Below are positions 12,633 to 23,780 of a DNA stretch of 64,000 bases, one piece after another. Position 1 is the stretch's first letter. Each line of letters starts with the position of its first letter. The DNA is taken from the NCBI GenBank assembly GCA_030407085.1, contig CM059583.1, forward strand, positions 84,732,501-84,796,500, read 5' to 3'. Both the position numbers and the translations under genes were made by a program. The stretch comes from Trichopria drosophilae (taxonomy: Eukaryota > Arthropoda > Insecta > Hymenoptera > Diapriidae). Under the pieces are notes generated by a model, which was given only the letters and a program-made list of their open reading frames with translations, was not told the origin of the DNA and searched no databases.

Positions 12633-12696
12633 TATCACCCCGGAACGATTTGTTTGATCTCAATTTTCAAGAAACATACACACAAAGTTTCCACAG

Positions 12697-12872
12697 ACGT
12701 ATCACGTGCCCGTCCTTTACAAGTGATAAGTCGACGACCAGGAGAGCTGTTGTGTGTCCTATCCCAAGGTACAACAGAATGGATTGATGTCGAATACGTC
12801 GAAGAGGACACCTTACTCGATATCCCAGAAAAAAACAGAAAAAAATCAAATTCATATAATAAAAGATATTAA
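12697..12872 (+). other. Candidate terminal exon, unrecognised
   Basis: After an acceptor (AGTTTCCACAG) an open frame of 58 codons runs to a TAA. It has balanced codon use and an acidic segment TEWIDVEYVEEDTLLD, followed by a lysine/asparagine-rich tail. The sequence looks more protein-like than its surroundings, but no family is recognised. It could be the 3' exon of a host gene or an unknown transposon. Confidence 0.25.
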
Positions 12873-13164
12873 TTTATGGATTAACAATACTTCGTTTATA
12901 GAGGACATATAATAAAATATATTTAATTAGAATTAAATATTATAGAATATATAATAAAAAAAAAAGATTTTAATTCTTTTACTAAAGAGATTCTGGATTG
13001 TAACTGTTGAATAATTTACTAAAATTTACGAGAAAACATAACGATTTATTTTTCCAAATTGCTACGTTACCGGGGTAGGTGGGGCCGTGCAAAACCTACG
13101 GTTCTCAACGGAGGGGGGGGGGGGGGCAAGGGGATCAAAAATCCCTGAAAATCGGTAACGTAGG

Positions 13165-13639
13165 TTATGAACGATCCCTATCTAAAAGATATCCGCCAGA
13201 GATCTTTTCGACACTTTCAAGATATCTTTGACGAATTATATGTATATATATTGTATATATAAGATTATAATGATACAGACTGTAATTAGTAAAACACTGT
13301 AAACGTGTAATATGCATCGAATACTCTATTACAATACAAGTGCTTGAAGTAAGTGTTTTGCAACTTTTATTTTTAATACTTCGGCTGGCCTGTTGTCGGG
13401 GTCGAAGTTTTGAAAATGTTCATTTTCAATTTTCATACATATAAGAAACACTATATTGTTGTAACATATCTATCGAAGCCACTTGGACCTAAATATGATT
13501 GGACCCCCAAATATCAATATAATTTTATAATATAATTGAAAGCTGTTAGTAAACAAACGAGTATTAAGGAATAGCCGACTCTCTACTGGGTCGAAGTTTC
13601 TGAGCGAGCGAAGCGATCAAGGCACCACGCCAACACTAG
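13165..13639 (+). repeat. Dispersed repeat, copy 2
   Basis: This uninterrupted copy matches 7965-8064 plus 9793-10203, including the AAGTGCTTGAAGTAAGTG block and the end CCAACACTAG. It shows the state of the repeat before the hAT-like insertion in copy 1. Confidence 0.65.
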
Positions 13640-13817
13640 TTTATTATTGTTTTTATATTTTTATTGTTGCACTTGTTATAAAAATTGACTATTATTTTTA
13701 AAATGTATTCATTTTAATTTAAATTTATTATTGTTTCGAAAATGTATTAATTTTTGCAATTGTTTTTAAAATTTATTATTGCTTTCAAAATGTCTAAATT
13801 GTTGCAGTTGTTCAAAA

Positions 13818-15059
13818 TTATGTACGTACAAACCTCTTAAATTTTACAATCACTCCTTGGTCCATCGGTTGGATGAGTGAAGTGACGTTCGGTGGTATAT
13901 ATATAACATTACAAACATCGTCTATCGCATTCAATGTATCAGCTGAAGGATGGGTTGGAGCATTGTCCAAAATTAGTATGCATTTTTTGCCATTTTCCTT
14001 ATGATGTGCCTTTATAGCTGGAAGGAAAACCTCTTTATACCATTTTAAAAAGACGGGGACGTCCATCCATGCATTCCTCTGGTTTGTGTATACGACTGGT
14101 AAAGCCTCCATGTTGACCCTTTAAAACATCGTGGTTGTTTTGATTTTCCGATCATATATATAGTGGAATTTTGTGTGTTCCACTAGCATTGGAGTACGTC
14201 ATAATGGTAATTCAGTCTTTGATTAACTTCCATCCCGGTGCTTTTTTACATCCCTTTTCAACGAGGGTATCTGTCGGAAGCAATTTCCACAGCAGACCGG
14301 TTTCATCCGCATTGTAAATTTGGTCCTTTCCAAAGCCTAAATCTTCAATGTACTTTTGGACAATTGAATTAAATTCCATTGCTCCATCAGCGTCTGCAGA
14401 CAGTGATTCTCCTTGCATGGACAAACTTCTTATTTCGTGTCTCTTTTGAAAACATTGAAGCCAGCCATTGCTCGCCTGAAAGGTTTTCGGACCATTCAAC
14501 ATTTCATTGAACAATACGGCTATCTCTTTTAGCATTGCACCAGATATTGGAGCACCGGCTGCACGCATCTGAGTAAACCAAGTACATATTTTTTTTCCCA
14601 ATTCTGACTCTATAACGCCAACAAATCTTTTTCTACTTAGAGTCATATTTTCGGTTTTTAAAATGTCGTATTGCTTTTTAATATTTTCCCGATTTGATTT
14701 TATAGGAGAAATCGCACTTTGAGTTCGATTAAATTTTAATGCAATGGTTTTCTGTGACACTCCAGCATCCAGTATTTCAATAATGCGTAACTTTCCCTCA
14801 AAAGTCAGTCGCGCCGCTTCAAGATTTTTCTCCCTTTTCTTGCACTTAATGAATAAAAATAATAATGAATATAATAAACACATTAACTATACCGCATGTC
14901 AAAATATGGTTACAAAATTATACAAGGTTAATAAACCAGGTTAGAATTTACTTTTTTAGGTTCAGATGGTTCATTTGAGTTGGATGTATTTACATTCAAT
15001 GCAGATGCCTCGATTCCGAATGCATCCGAATCGTCTTCACACTCCAAGTAATTGTTCAT
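13818..15059 (-). pseudogene. Tigger/pogo transposase, broken
   Basis: Exon 1 (15059-14952) starts MNNYLECEDD. A GTAAAT donor joins in phase to an exon beginning at 14844. Domains in order are a pogo/CENP-B type helix-turn-helix (ARLTFEGKLRIIEILDAGVS), a second Tc5-type DNA-binding domain (ASNGWLQCFQKRHEIRSLS), and the DDE domain. First catalytic Asp is in YNADETGLLWK, second is in LILDNAPTHP, and IQPMDQGVI follows. An in-frame TGA lies after LIKD (about 14212) and a small insertion shifts the frame near 14160. The protein is cut off after FKRF, well short of the usual C-terminus. It is 60-70% alike in plan to the copy at 42-44 kb, judged by eye. Confidence 0.8.
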
Positions 15060-15245
15060 CGTGTAATTTTTTTTTTCGTAAGGTTATACACGCACAGAGT
15101 AGAGCATAGCCTGAAAGCTCATGCGCGTACATACTCAAGAAACGTCGAACTGATGCGAACGTGGGGGTTAGGGGAGAATATGAGTTAGGACAGGGTCCGA
15201 CATTTTGCTCGGAACGAAAATTATGAGTTAGGACGGGGAGAACTG
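13818..15245 (-). mobile_element. Truncated pogo/Tigger transposon
   Basis: The 5' end, on the minus strand, appears to be CAGTTCTCCCCGTCC at about 15245. It is followed by TA, the target dinucleotide of Tc1/mariner-pogo elements, and repeats of TGAGTTAGGAC. The transposase remnant reads away from it. The opposite end is missing: coding sequence stops at about 13835 and turns into unrelated AT-rich DNA. Confidence 0.6.
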
Positions 15246-15674
15246 TATATAAATGGAAGGATAATAGCCTATACTACAGCATACTTAGCTTTTGATGCAA
15301 AGATATGTGCGAGAGAGAAAGGTAGTAAGGAATAAATGTACCTTGTGCGCAATGCTCGGTACCGGTGTTTCTTGTTCAAAAAGTAGCGGGAAATTTAAAT
15401 GCCTGTATCTATACTATGATTAATTATGAAACTAATAAAACGGTACCTTTTAATGTAACTAGTTGCAATAATGATTAATTAATGGGTTTCTTTAAAATTG
15501 TACAATTGCTCGAAGTAATAATAAACTGACTTTTAAAAGGGTTAAAGTTAACAGAATGATAAAAAATTATTTTTATTTTTCTTATACTACATATGGTGAA
15601 GTATAAGTCCGGTATATGGAATTATAAATCAGTGTAGTATGATGACTAAACGCTGACTTTCGGAAAATTCAATT

Positions 15675-16118
15675 TGAGGGTCCTCAAGCGTGATGGGAAG
15701 CGGGTAAAAAATAAGAATATTTTGCGCGGATCTGTAAGAAATATAAACAACTATTGGGATAATATCTTTTTATGGGAATATATTTCAACTCATGGGTCAC
15801 CGGGGATGTTTGATTTTGAAAAATTTCTGTCATTAGGAAGCATTTAAAAATAAGTGCAGAAGTTATGAATTCAATGGCAGCTTAGAAAACTCTTGACCTG
15901 TCATATAACTAACCTGCGATTGAATCGTAACTTCTGCACTTATTTTTAAATACATTCTAGCGATATCATTTTTCTAAAAGCAGTCATCCGGTGGCCCATA
16001 AGTTGAAATATATTTCTATAAAAAGAAATTACCTGAAAAGATGTTTATACTTCTTAAAGATCCGCGCAAAAGTTTCTCGATTTTTTTCCGCTTCCGGTCA
16101 TGCTCGAGAGCCCTTAAT
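15675..16118. mobile_element. Fold-back repeat (MITE-like)
   Basis: Two arms of about 205 bp face each other (15675-15882 and 15915-16118). They share blocks such as TGCGCGGATC, AAATAAGTGCAGAAGTTA and CAACTCATGGG with their reverse complements. There is no coding content. Termini and target duplication were not resolved. Confidence 0.65.
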
Positions 16119-16516
16119 ATTTAAAAATAATTTAAAAATATAATAAATCAATTACAAACATATGATACTTGCAAGTAATTCCTTATTAGGAACGGTAAGG
16201 AATTAATTTCTTTGGTAATCGTATGAAAATTATGTGACAAAGTGTAATTGTCATAATTATAAATATCTGAATGTTTTAACAAGTGTCAGAGTTAAAGCAG
16301 GCAATTGCGTGTCTTAAAAATGAATTTGTTTTCATAGTATAGAAAACTTCAAATTCGTAAAAAGAAATGAAACAAGAAACAAACACGAACCCCTGCTTCT
16401 AACAACAGGCGTTTTGTCAAAATTACTTGTAAAGTACTTAATTGTCAATTTACAATGATTTTGGTAAGCAATATTTCTGAATAAAAAGTTTTATTTTTAT
16501 GTAACTTTATATCTTT

Positions 16517-16728
16517 TGTAACGGAAATGCTGTTTTATCTTCGTTTCATACCCGGTTATAGGAAAAAGCATTCCGTTATTCCCCAGACTCCGGCGCGCGG
16601 TTGTTCCGTATTGCGTAATAATTATACTCTAGGGAGTTTTTCAGAACTAGCGGACCGTCAAGGCGACTAGAGCCGACAACACTGTGGAGAGGCAGGTGGG
16701 TACTCACCAATAACCGGGAAGGCAGACC
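16517..16728 (+). repeat. 5' LTR, first part
   Basis: Matches the start of the 3' LTR at 29897 with three or four substitutions. It is cut after AGGCAGACC by the inserted element. Confidence 0.9.
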
Positions 16729-16908
16729 CATGGTGGAAGTATACATGGTGTGCTCAGAACTCTGACGCCACGCCCCTTTTCTGGCCGGCAGCCAAGAAAC
16801 TTGCGAAATGTTGCCAACCATGTAAAAATAAATTTTCAAGCTCTGTATGTTGGTAAATGTACGTATGTGTTTGTGTGTACATATACTTCAATACTGTCAC
16901 GGCATTGA

Positions 16909-18735
16909 AAGGAGCCGTCGGCGGTCTAAGCTTGTCGGCTCTTGGGAGGGGAGCGGAGCGAGAGGAAAATATTAAACAAATGACGGGGGGTTCAACTTTA
17001 TCAGATACTTCGAATGTAAAATTTGTGTATACTCGTCGTAGTCGAGTGGTACAAGCGCATGAGTTGAAGCACAACGCGTTATTTTTTTAGTTCGATTTCG
17101 AATTCGAGGATTTTTTTTTTTTTTTTTTTTATTGCTCATTTACTCAACATTTGTAACGTAAACAATTTTTTACTTATTTACTATTAGTTATTTTATTTAC
17201 AAAAATGAATTGTAAAAAAAAATTACAAACATTAAACAATATGTCTTTGCAGAATGACATTTGTAAAAATCGAATTCTTTGTAATATTAACAAAAATAAA
17301 TGTACAATATTTTATTGTAATTTCCGAAATAATATACAAAAATTACAAGTCGTACATTTTTTCTAAAAAAGTTATTGTAGTTAATATAAGCTTGTAATTG
17401 ATTTTTTTAAGTTTCAAATATAATGTAGACCTGCCATCTAATTCCTAACATCGGCCGGTATCTTTATTTATATATATACGGCAACGATTTATATTGCATT
17501 TACGTAAATGGAAACATCTTTTACAGAATACAGAGTGAACGAAACTATCGTGCAAACAAATTTAGGAAACAAATATTTGTAATACTCGATTAATGTAATA
17601 TTAAAATAAAAAGATGTTTTTTTACTTCTGCAATGAAATTGTACTAAATTACTAACTGCTTTTTTGAAATATTTCAATACTGCTAGACAATAATATTTTT
17701 ATCCCGTTAGAAAACTTATATGATTGCACTATAACAGCATTCTGTAAATCAGTATATCTATATAGTATAAAATCTTATTTAAATTAGTTATACATTTTCA
17801 CCAATATTTTTTCAAATTATTCTTTTATGTATTAATTAATTAAATAAATATATTATACTAATGTTATTGTAATACACCGATGAAGATATCGAAAATTAGT
17901 ACATTATGTTTCCGGTACTGATTTTCATTAACCTATTAAAAAACCACATGTTTGGCACAAGACTGGATATATGGTCTATTATTTATCAACAAATTGTCCA
18001 ATTTCATTCCCGACTAGAAAAGGTGATAAATAATTGATAATCATTTCGTTAAAAAAATGGTTCAAATATGATTTTTCCTTTTATAACAATATACAATAAA
18101 TTTAGTTTACTATATTTATAAGAAATAGTAAAAAAACGTTCGCAAAATCCAAACGTTTATTGATAAATAGGTTGTATTAACAAATTTCTGAATTAACAAA
18201 ACGTTTGTTGCAATTGAAAATTTTAAGAATAAGTTATATACTGATTTTTTAATAACATTTAAGTAAATGTTAATAAATATATATATACGCTTATATGATC
18301 GACGCCATCGCTTTAATACACAAATTAAAAGTATATGTTATTTATAGTTTATATGTTGCATGTTAAATATAATACAATTGGGATTTACTATTTTATCGGA
18401 ATGCAGATATCTTTAGAAAGATTATTTATAAAAGGGAATGTTATCGATATTCGTTTAATCCTTGATCACAATATCGATTTTAATATATTATTATTAAATG
18501 AATTCAATAGATTCATTATTGTCAAATTGAATTAAAGACGGAATTAAAGTCAATAAAAAAATTATTGCATAAGCTCAATGTTTCTATAGATATTCGACGT
18601 ATTGTCAGCCTTTATAGGCATTCAGCTTGTGCAAATAATTTTTTTGTTGACTGTAATATTAAGTTTTTAATTCAATTTCACAATAATGAATCTGTTGAAA
18701 ATTCTATTCAACGTACCGTAAATTGGGGTAAAGTC
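16909..18735 (+). repeat. Large dispersed repeat, copy A
   Basis: Shares long blocks with 31411-32760 (plus) and 36013-33950 (minus): a GC-rich GAGCGGAGCGAGAGG start, a tRNA-like TCGTAGTCGAGTGGTACAAG stretch, then AT-rich DNA. It is more diverged than the other two copies are from each other. No protein-coding content was identified. Confidence 0.7.
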
Positions 18736-18899
18736 GGCTATTTTTCATCGTTTTTTGCTTAAATCGTCATGAGAAAACTTAAAATAATTATTGGTATTTT
18801 TAATATGGAAAACAATTTTCTAACACCATTGGAAATAAAATATGGCCATCTCATAAATTTCTATGTGTGAAATCCGCTCTTTAACCTTAGAGGCATATT

Positions 18900-19700
18900 G
18901 AATATAAATAAATAATAAATAAATATGAATTAAAATAATTCACTTCTAGAATATTTAAAAAAAACGTTAAAAAGAGTAATTTTTGAAAATAAATAAATAA
19001 TAAATATATATGAATTTACAGATGAAATTTAAACATTTAATTTTTTTTTAATAACAAATAATTTTTCAAAATACTTCTCACAATTTTAATACTTATGGGG
19101 TAAAATAAAATAAAAAAAAATGGAAAGACAGAAACCCCGAGGACTCGAACGACCGACCTCCGGTTCCATAAGCAAACGCTCTACCAATGAAGCCAACAAG
19201 GCTCGAACGTAAAGCCATGAATGTTAGTCGTATTTGATCATTGGATAACCAGAAAAATATATTAATGTTATTATCATTCAATTAAAATAATTCAGTTCTA
19301 GAATATTTAAAAAATAACGTTAAAAACAGTAATTATTGAAAATAAATAAATAATAAATAAATATGAATTAAAATAATTCACTTCTAGAATATTTAAAAAA
19401 AACGTTAAAAAAAGTAATTATCGAAAATAAATAAATCATAAATAAATATGAATTAAAATAATTCACTTCTAGAATATTTAAAAAACAGCGTTAAAAACAC
19501 TAATTATTGAAAATAAATAAATAATAAATAAATATGAATTAAAATAATTCACTTCTAGAATATTTAAAAAAAACGTTAAAAACACTAATTATTGAAAATA
19601 AATAAATAATAAATAAATATGAATTAAAATAATTCACTTGTCGAATATTTAAAAAAAAAACGTTAAAAAGAGTCATTTTTGAAAATAAATAAATAATAAA
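18900..19700. repeat. ~85-bp tandem array
   Basis: Units containing AATAAATATGAATTAAAATAA followed by TTCACTTCTAGAATATTT recur at about 85-bp spacing (near 18940, 19290, 19378, 19463, 19548, 19630). One spacing is enlarged by a tRNA-like segment. Confidence 0.75.
19133..19204 (-). repeat. tRNA-like segment 1
   Basis: On the minus strand an A-box-like TGGTAGAGCG and a B box (GTTCGAGTCC) are spaced as in a tRNA. The acceptor and anticodon arms do not pair, so it is likely a tRNA-derived SINE or tRNA relic. It recurs about 697 bp downstream. Confidence 0.5.
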
Positions 19701-19829
19701 TATATATGAATATACACATGAAATTTAAAAATTTAATTCTTTTTTAATAACAAATAATTTTTCAAAATACTTCTCACAATTTTAATACTTATGGGGTAAA
19801 AAAATAAAAAAAAAAATTGAAAAGACAGA

Positions 19830-19901
19830 AACCCCGAGGACTCGAACTACCGACCTCCGGTTCCATAAGCAAACGCTCTACCAATGGAGCCAACAAGGCT
19901 C
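19830..19901 (-). repeat. tRNA-like segment 2
   Basis: Nearly the same as the segment at 19133-19204. The flanking AT-rich DNA is duplicated too, so a block of several hundred bases was copied rather than two independent insertions. Confidence 0.5.
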
Positions 19902-20623
19902 AAACGTAAAGCTTGAATGTTGGTCGCATTTGACCATCAGATAATCAGAAAAATATATTATTATCATTCAATTTAAATAATTTACTACTGGGATGTTTTT
20001 AAATAATAATTGTTTATTAAAACATGATAAACAGTAACATTGAAGTTACCATTTATGCTGTACTTTCGATACTATCTTCTTATAAGTGCTTTATTGTCAT
20101 GAAAGTTTAATTAAAACTTAAATGGGGATTATTTAATCACAAATTTGATAATATATTTTACAATTGCCTTTACTTTAAAAAACGTATACCGTATTTTATC
20201 TGCATTGTAACTGAAAAACAAAAGTTTGACTGTTTGTATGCGTGAAAAAAAAATATTTATCAAAATTCTTGATAAATATTTCAACGAACATATTTTACGC
20301 CGACATTGACAAAAATAGTTTGTTTCTAGAATGTTGTTGAACAATAATTTATTAATATTTAATAAGAAAAGTTAGATTGATAAGCGCGATGTCATTTTAA
20401 AAATGCCACGATTTTTCCGTTAACGTTTCAACTGGCTGATGCATGTCTCACGTGTGTCGCGACACCCAATGCCCTGATTAATATAGCCAACATAAAAGCA
20501 TAACATTTTGGTTCTCCGCAGTTGGCAACATTCCCTAAGTTTCTCGGCGACTCGTGGGAGAGAGAAACGATTTTAGAGAGAGAAGGCGAAACTACTGAGC
20601 ACACCATGTATACTTCCACCATG

Positions 20624-21226
20624 AGGCAGACCTCTGCTTACGTTCTCCGTGTACGGTATCCGAGCGAACGCCTTTTTTTTTGTAATTCTCCGTTCGTTTT
20701 ATTGAAATTCTCTAGTTAATTGTAAATCGCTGTCGCGACATAGTTGCCTATCGCTTTCGATTCCAACTGTGCCTGTGGACGTCCCCTAAGTGCGACGACA
20801 CCAAGGTTTCCGAGACGAGCGAGAGCCCTAACGAGAGCGAAAGAGAAATATCTCTAAATTTGTGCGCCGATTACTGTAAGTACCGGCTCGGTGCCGATAA
20901 CTCATGTTCCTTGGGTTACATTTTTTTTGTTCGATTACACAATTTTAATTAAAATATATTCTTAACCTATGATTGGTTTCCGTTTTTATCATTCTTCCCC
21001 ATAACCTCTCCTAATCACTATTTCCAAAATTACAATCTCCCCTTTTAATTATTTATTGTGGGTTATATTTTGCCCTCTCACGGTTTTCCCGGGTTGTGCC
21101 TTTAATATTGGTCGGCACTTTTGTAATTGTCGCCGTGAGTGTAAAAGAAAATCGACCCCTTATATTTAGGTTTAAATGCACCAGTCATCTCTTAATTTTA
21201 ACCTCCCAAAATAAAAGACAGTTACA
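20624..21226 (+). repeat. 5' LTR, second part
   Basis: Resumes with AGGCAGACC and runs to ACAGTTACA, matching the 3' LTR. It contains about 95 bp (around 21070-21155) absent from the 3' LTR. Confidence 0.9.
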
Positions 21227-21230
21227 AAAT

Positions 21231-21243
21231 TGGCGCCCGAACA
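21231..21243 (+). promoter_or_regulatory. Primer binding site, tRNA-Lys type
   Basis: TGGCGCCCGAACA starts four bases after the LTR. It is complementary to the 3' end of tRNA-Lys(UUU), as known from tRNA-Lys-primed retroelements. It would prime minus-strand DNA synthesis. Confidence 0.8.
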
Positions 21244-23132
21244 TAATTAACCTGGAATGATTGATTCTTGTGACTGTAATAGTGTTTGTGAATATTTGTG
21301 CAGTGCAGTTACAAAAATAATAGTATTTGATTCCACTATAATTCCACTGTGAGTTAATATCGATAAATATAGACGACCTTTTAATAGTAAGTCGTATTTA
21401 AACTCTTGTTATAATTTAATAGTTAATAAGTGACACATTTGAATAAATTGATGATACGTTAAAAGTCTATTTTAAGTATATACGTCTATTCTAAATTTGT
21501 TTTTTTATCTGTTTGTGTGAATATAATATACAGAAAATATTGAAGTGTCAACAACAAGAAATAATAACGGCTCAATAGATTGATTGGTGGAACGATTATA
21601 ATAAAAGTCGACTAATAAAATTAAATAGTCGACGTATTGGTAATGATAGTCGAGTCTAAGTTAACAATTGAATACTGCTACTAGTGTGCGGAAAGATTGT
21701 ATATATTAAATATTATTTAAAAATTATTAAATATTATTAAAAACGAAGTTCAAATAATCTAGATTAAAAGTTTCTTAATTTCAACGTAATATGATGGTCA
21801 ATTTAGATAGTTACAGGAAATTCAATGTTTATGTATGCTTGGTAAATATGAAAGGTAAATATGTGGTATTGTTTATTCTTGTTTCTGAGCTGAATTTTTC
21901 AAATTTGATGACCACGTTTTCATTAATATACTTTAATTTATCCAACAGTTTTATAATTATATTATGTTATTATTAAATTATTACCGAAAATAAATTTTTA
22001 AAAACTTGACTAAAATAGAATTGATGTTATTAAGAATAAAAAGAATTATAGAAAAATTAAAGTGGTAATGAGAAGGAAACATTTTAATAAAAGAAGTTTT
22101 ATATATTTTAACGATGAAATAAGGAAATGAAAAACGTATGTCATATGTATGTGAGAGGAAATTAATGTTATTTATTAATAATATATGACAAATCATCGTA
22201 GAATTTTAAAATTAAAAAAAAAATTTTTTTGTTTTTATAATAAATTAATGGTTATCTTTTGGAAAATATTGGTCGACTTTTGAGAAAAATAGAGTCGACT
22301 ACAAAAGTAAATAGTTGAGAAGGACACTTAAGTGTTGTAAATGTGGAAGACAAACAAAGTATAATATCCAATATATATTAGAAAAATTTAAATTATTTTA
22401 TTTTGTTTCCATTCAATTGATTAGTATGGGAATAAAAGAAAATTATAGATTGTAATTAATGGCCGACTGTTAATAGTTAAGGTCGACAGAAATAAATAAA
22501 TTTGTTGGTTTTAACAGATTGAAATTAAAAAAAATAATTAAAAGTAAAATATATTTTATACAAATGAATGTGATAATAATGATAGTTTGTGTCTGTATAA
22601 TAACGTTGTAGGTATTGGTGTACTATTATATGGAAGTGTCAATGTTTATTTATTGATTAAATTTTAAATATTAATGAGTGAAAAAAAATCAATGATATTG
22701 GCTTGATTAGGTTGAATTGGGGTTAGTGTAAAATAGCGAGCTTAAATTGATGTCAATTATTGATGATTGAAATTGATGTCAAATTAAATTGATGATTGAA
22801 AAATAAAGTCAATTAAAAGAAAACTTAGTTGTGTAAAGTAATGCGAGTGTTTAGTTAGGAAAGGTTAATGTATTTTTATTGGTTGGTATTGTCAGTTACA
22901 AAATTGTCAGTTAATCAATGAATAAAAATAGGAAGGGAGGTCCAATTTATAAATTAGAGACAAATTAAATAGTCAATAATTTATTGGAAAATTTGATTTT
23001 TATAAATTTTATATATATTAATTTTTTTTTAATTATTAATTTTAATGATTATAATTGTTGGAAGTTAATTGGATGATGAAATTGGACGTTCAATAAATAA
23101 TAAAAATTGACTTTATTTTATAATTAGAGTAT
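21244..23132 (+). other. Gypsy leader, AT-rich, non-coding
   Basis: A 1.9-kb untranslated stretch between primer site and gag with no supported gene. GTCGAC occurs at least five times (near 21609, 21630, 22272, 22296, 22486), notable in such AT-rich DNA. Confidence 0.6.
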
Positions 23133-23780
23133 ATGGACCCCTACTTTTGGATCATCTGGTTCCTAGTAATATTGGGCTCCAGTATATTTTTAATTGGGGC
23201 CATATTAAATAAAATTAAAAAATTATTGTCGAGAACAAAGAAAATGGAACCGAATCAGTACCGGGAATTAGATGAGTGGGTGTTCCAATTAGCGCCACAA
23301 GAGTTAGATGACGCGTTAGAACGTCTAGAATTAAACAGCTCTGGTCGGCCAAGAATTCGAGTAAATAGGCTACTAGATAGGTTATATGGCAATTATACGG
23401 CAGCCGATTTTGAGCCGACTGGACATAACGAAACCCAATCTGAATGTAGAATGCGTCGCGATCAACTTTTAGATTCATTTGTTAGTCAAATAGAAACAGA
23501 ACGCGATAATAGGAATAGGGTTCAGGCTCAAGTGCATCAACAAGAGGATATATCATCTATAATTGAAGAGGATCATAGTGTAATTCAACAAAGAAATACA
23601 TCACAAGATTCGGGTCAGTCTAACGGAAGATCTAGAGAAGTTGAAAATGGAGCCCAAAGCAACATAGATTTTGAACAACTAGTGCACCGCGTTAGTGATT
23701 TAGTCGCCCAACGAATTAGTAAAGGAGGGCCAAATAGAGTAGCACCAGATTGGGTCAACCAACAAGGGACGAAAAAGTGA
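23133..23780 (+). pseudogene. gag: gag, N-terminal part
   Basis: This 215-codon frame begins MDPYFW, with a hydrophobic stretch at residues 5-26 that could be a membrane segment. An alternative start is Met38 (MEPNQYREL), which would omit it. The rest is acidic and glutamine-rich without a recognised domain. It ends at a TGA following an A-run at about 23768-23776, and the next frame carries on directly. A one-base slip there probably broke a longer gag. Position after the leader and before the capsid region supports gag. Confidence 0.65.

Larger units (their letters stand above)
16729..20623. mobile_element. 3.9-kb TIR element inside the LTR (9-bp target duplication)
   Basis: The ends are 29-bp perfect inverted repeats starting CATGGTGGAAGTATACATGG. 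Weaker similarity continues to about 90 bp, through GTTGCCAAC. The 9-bp duplication AGGCAGACC flanks it (16720-16728 and 20624-20632), and the intact 3' LTR shows the empty site. A 9-bp duplication is typical of Mutator-like elements and possible for Merlin. No transposase is encoded. The interior holds a repeat shared with 31-36 kb, an 85-bp tandem array and two tRNA-like segments. Confidence 0.8.

Noticed and set aside
12425..12787. 120-residue frame
   Set aside because: Half of it is the 16-bp minisatellite. The protein-like part is in a different frame.
16857..17090. Short frames across the GC-rich start of repeat copy A
   Set aside because: Not conserved as a frame in copies B and C, so repeat DNA rather than a gene.
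19133..19204. Functional tRNA gene
   Set aside because: Acceptor and anticodon stems do not pair, and the segment is duplicated inside repeat DNA.
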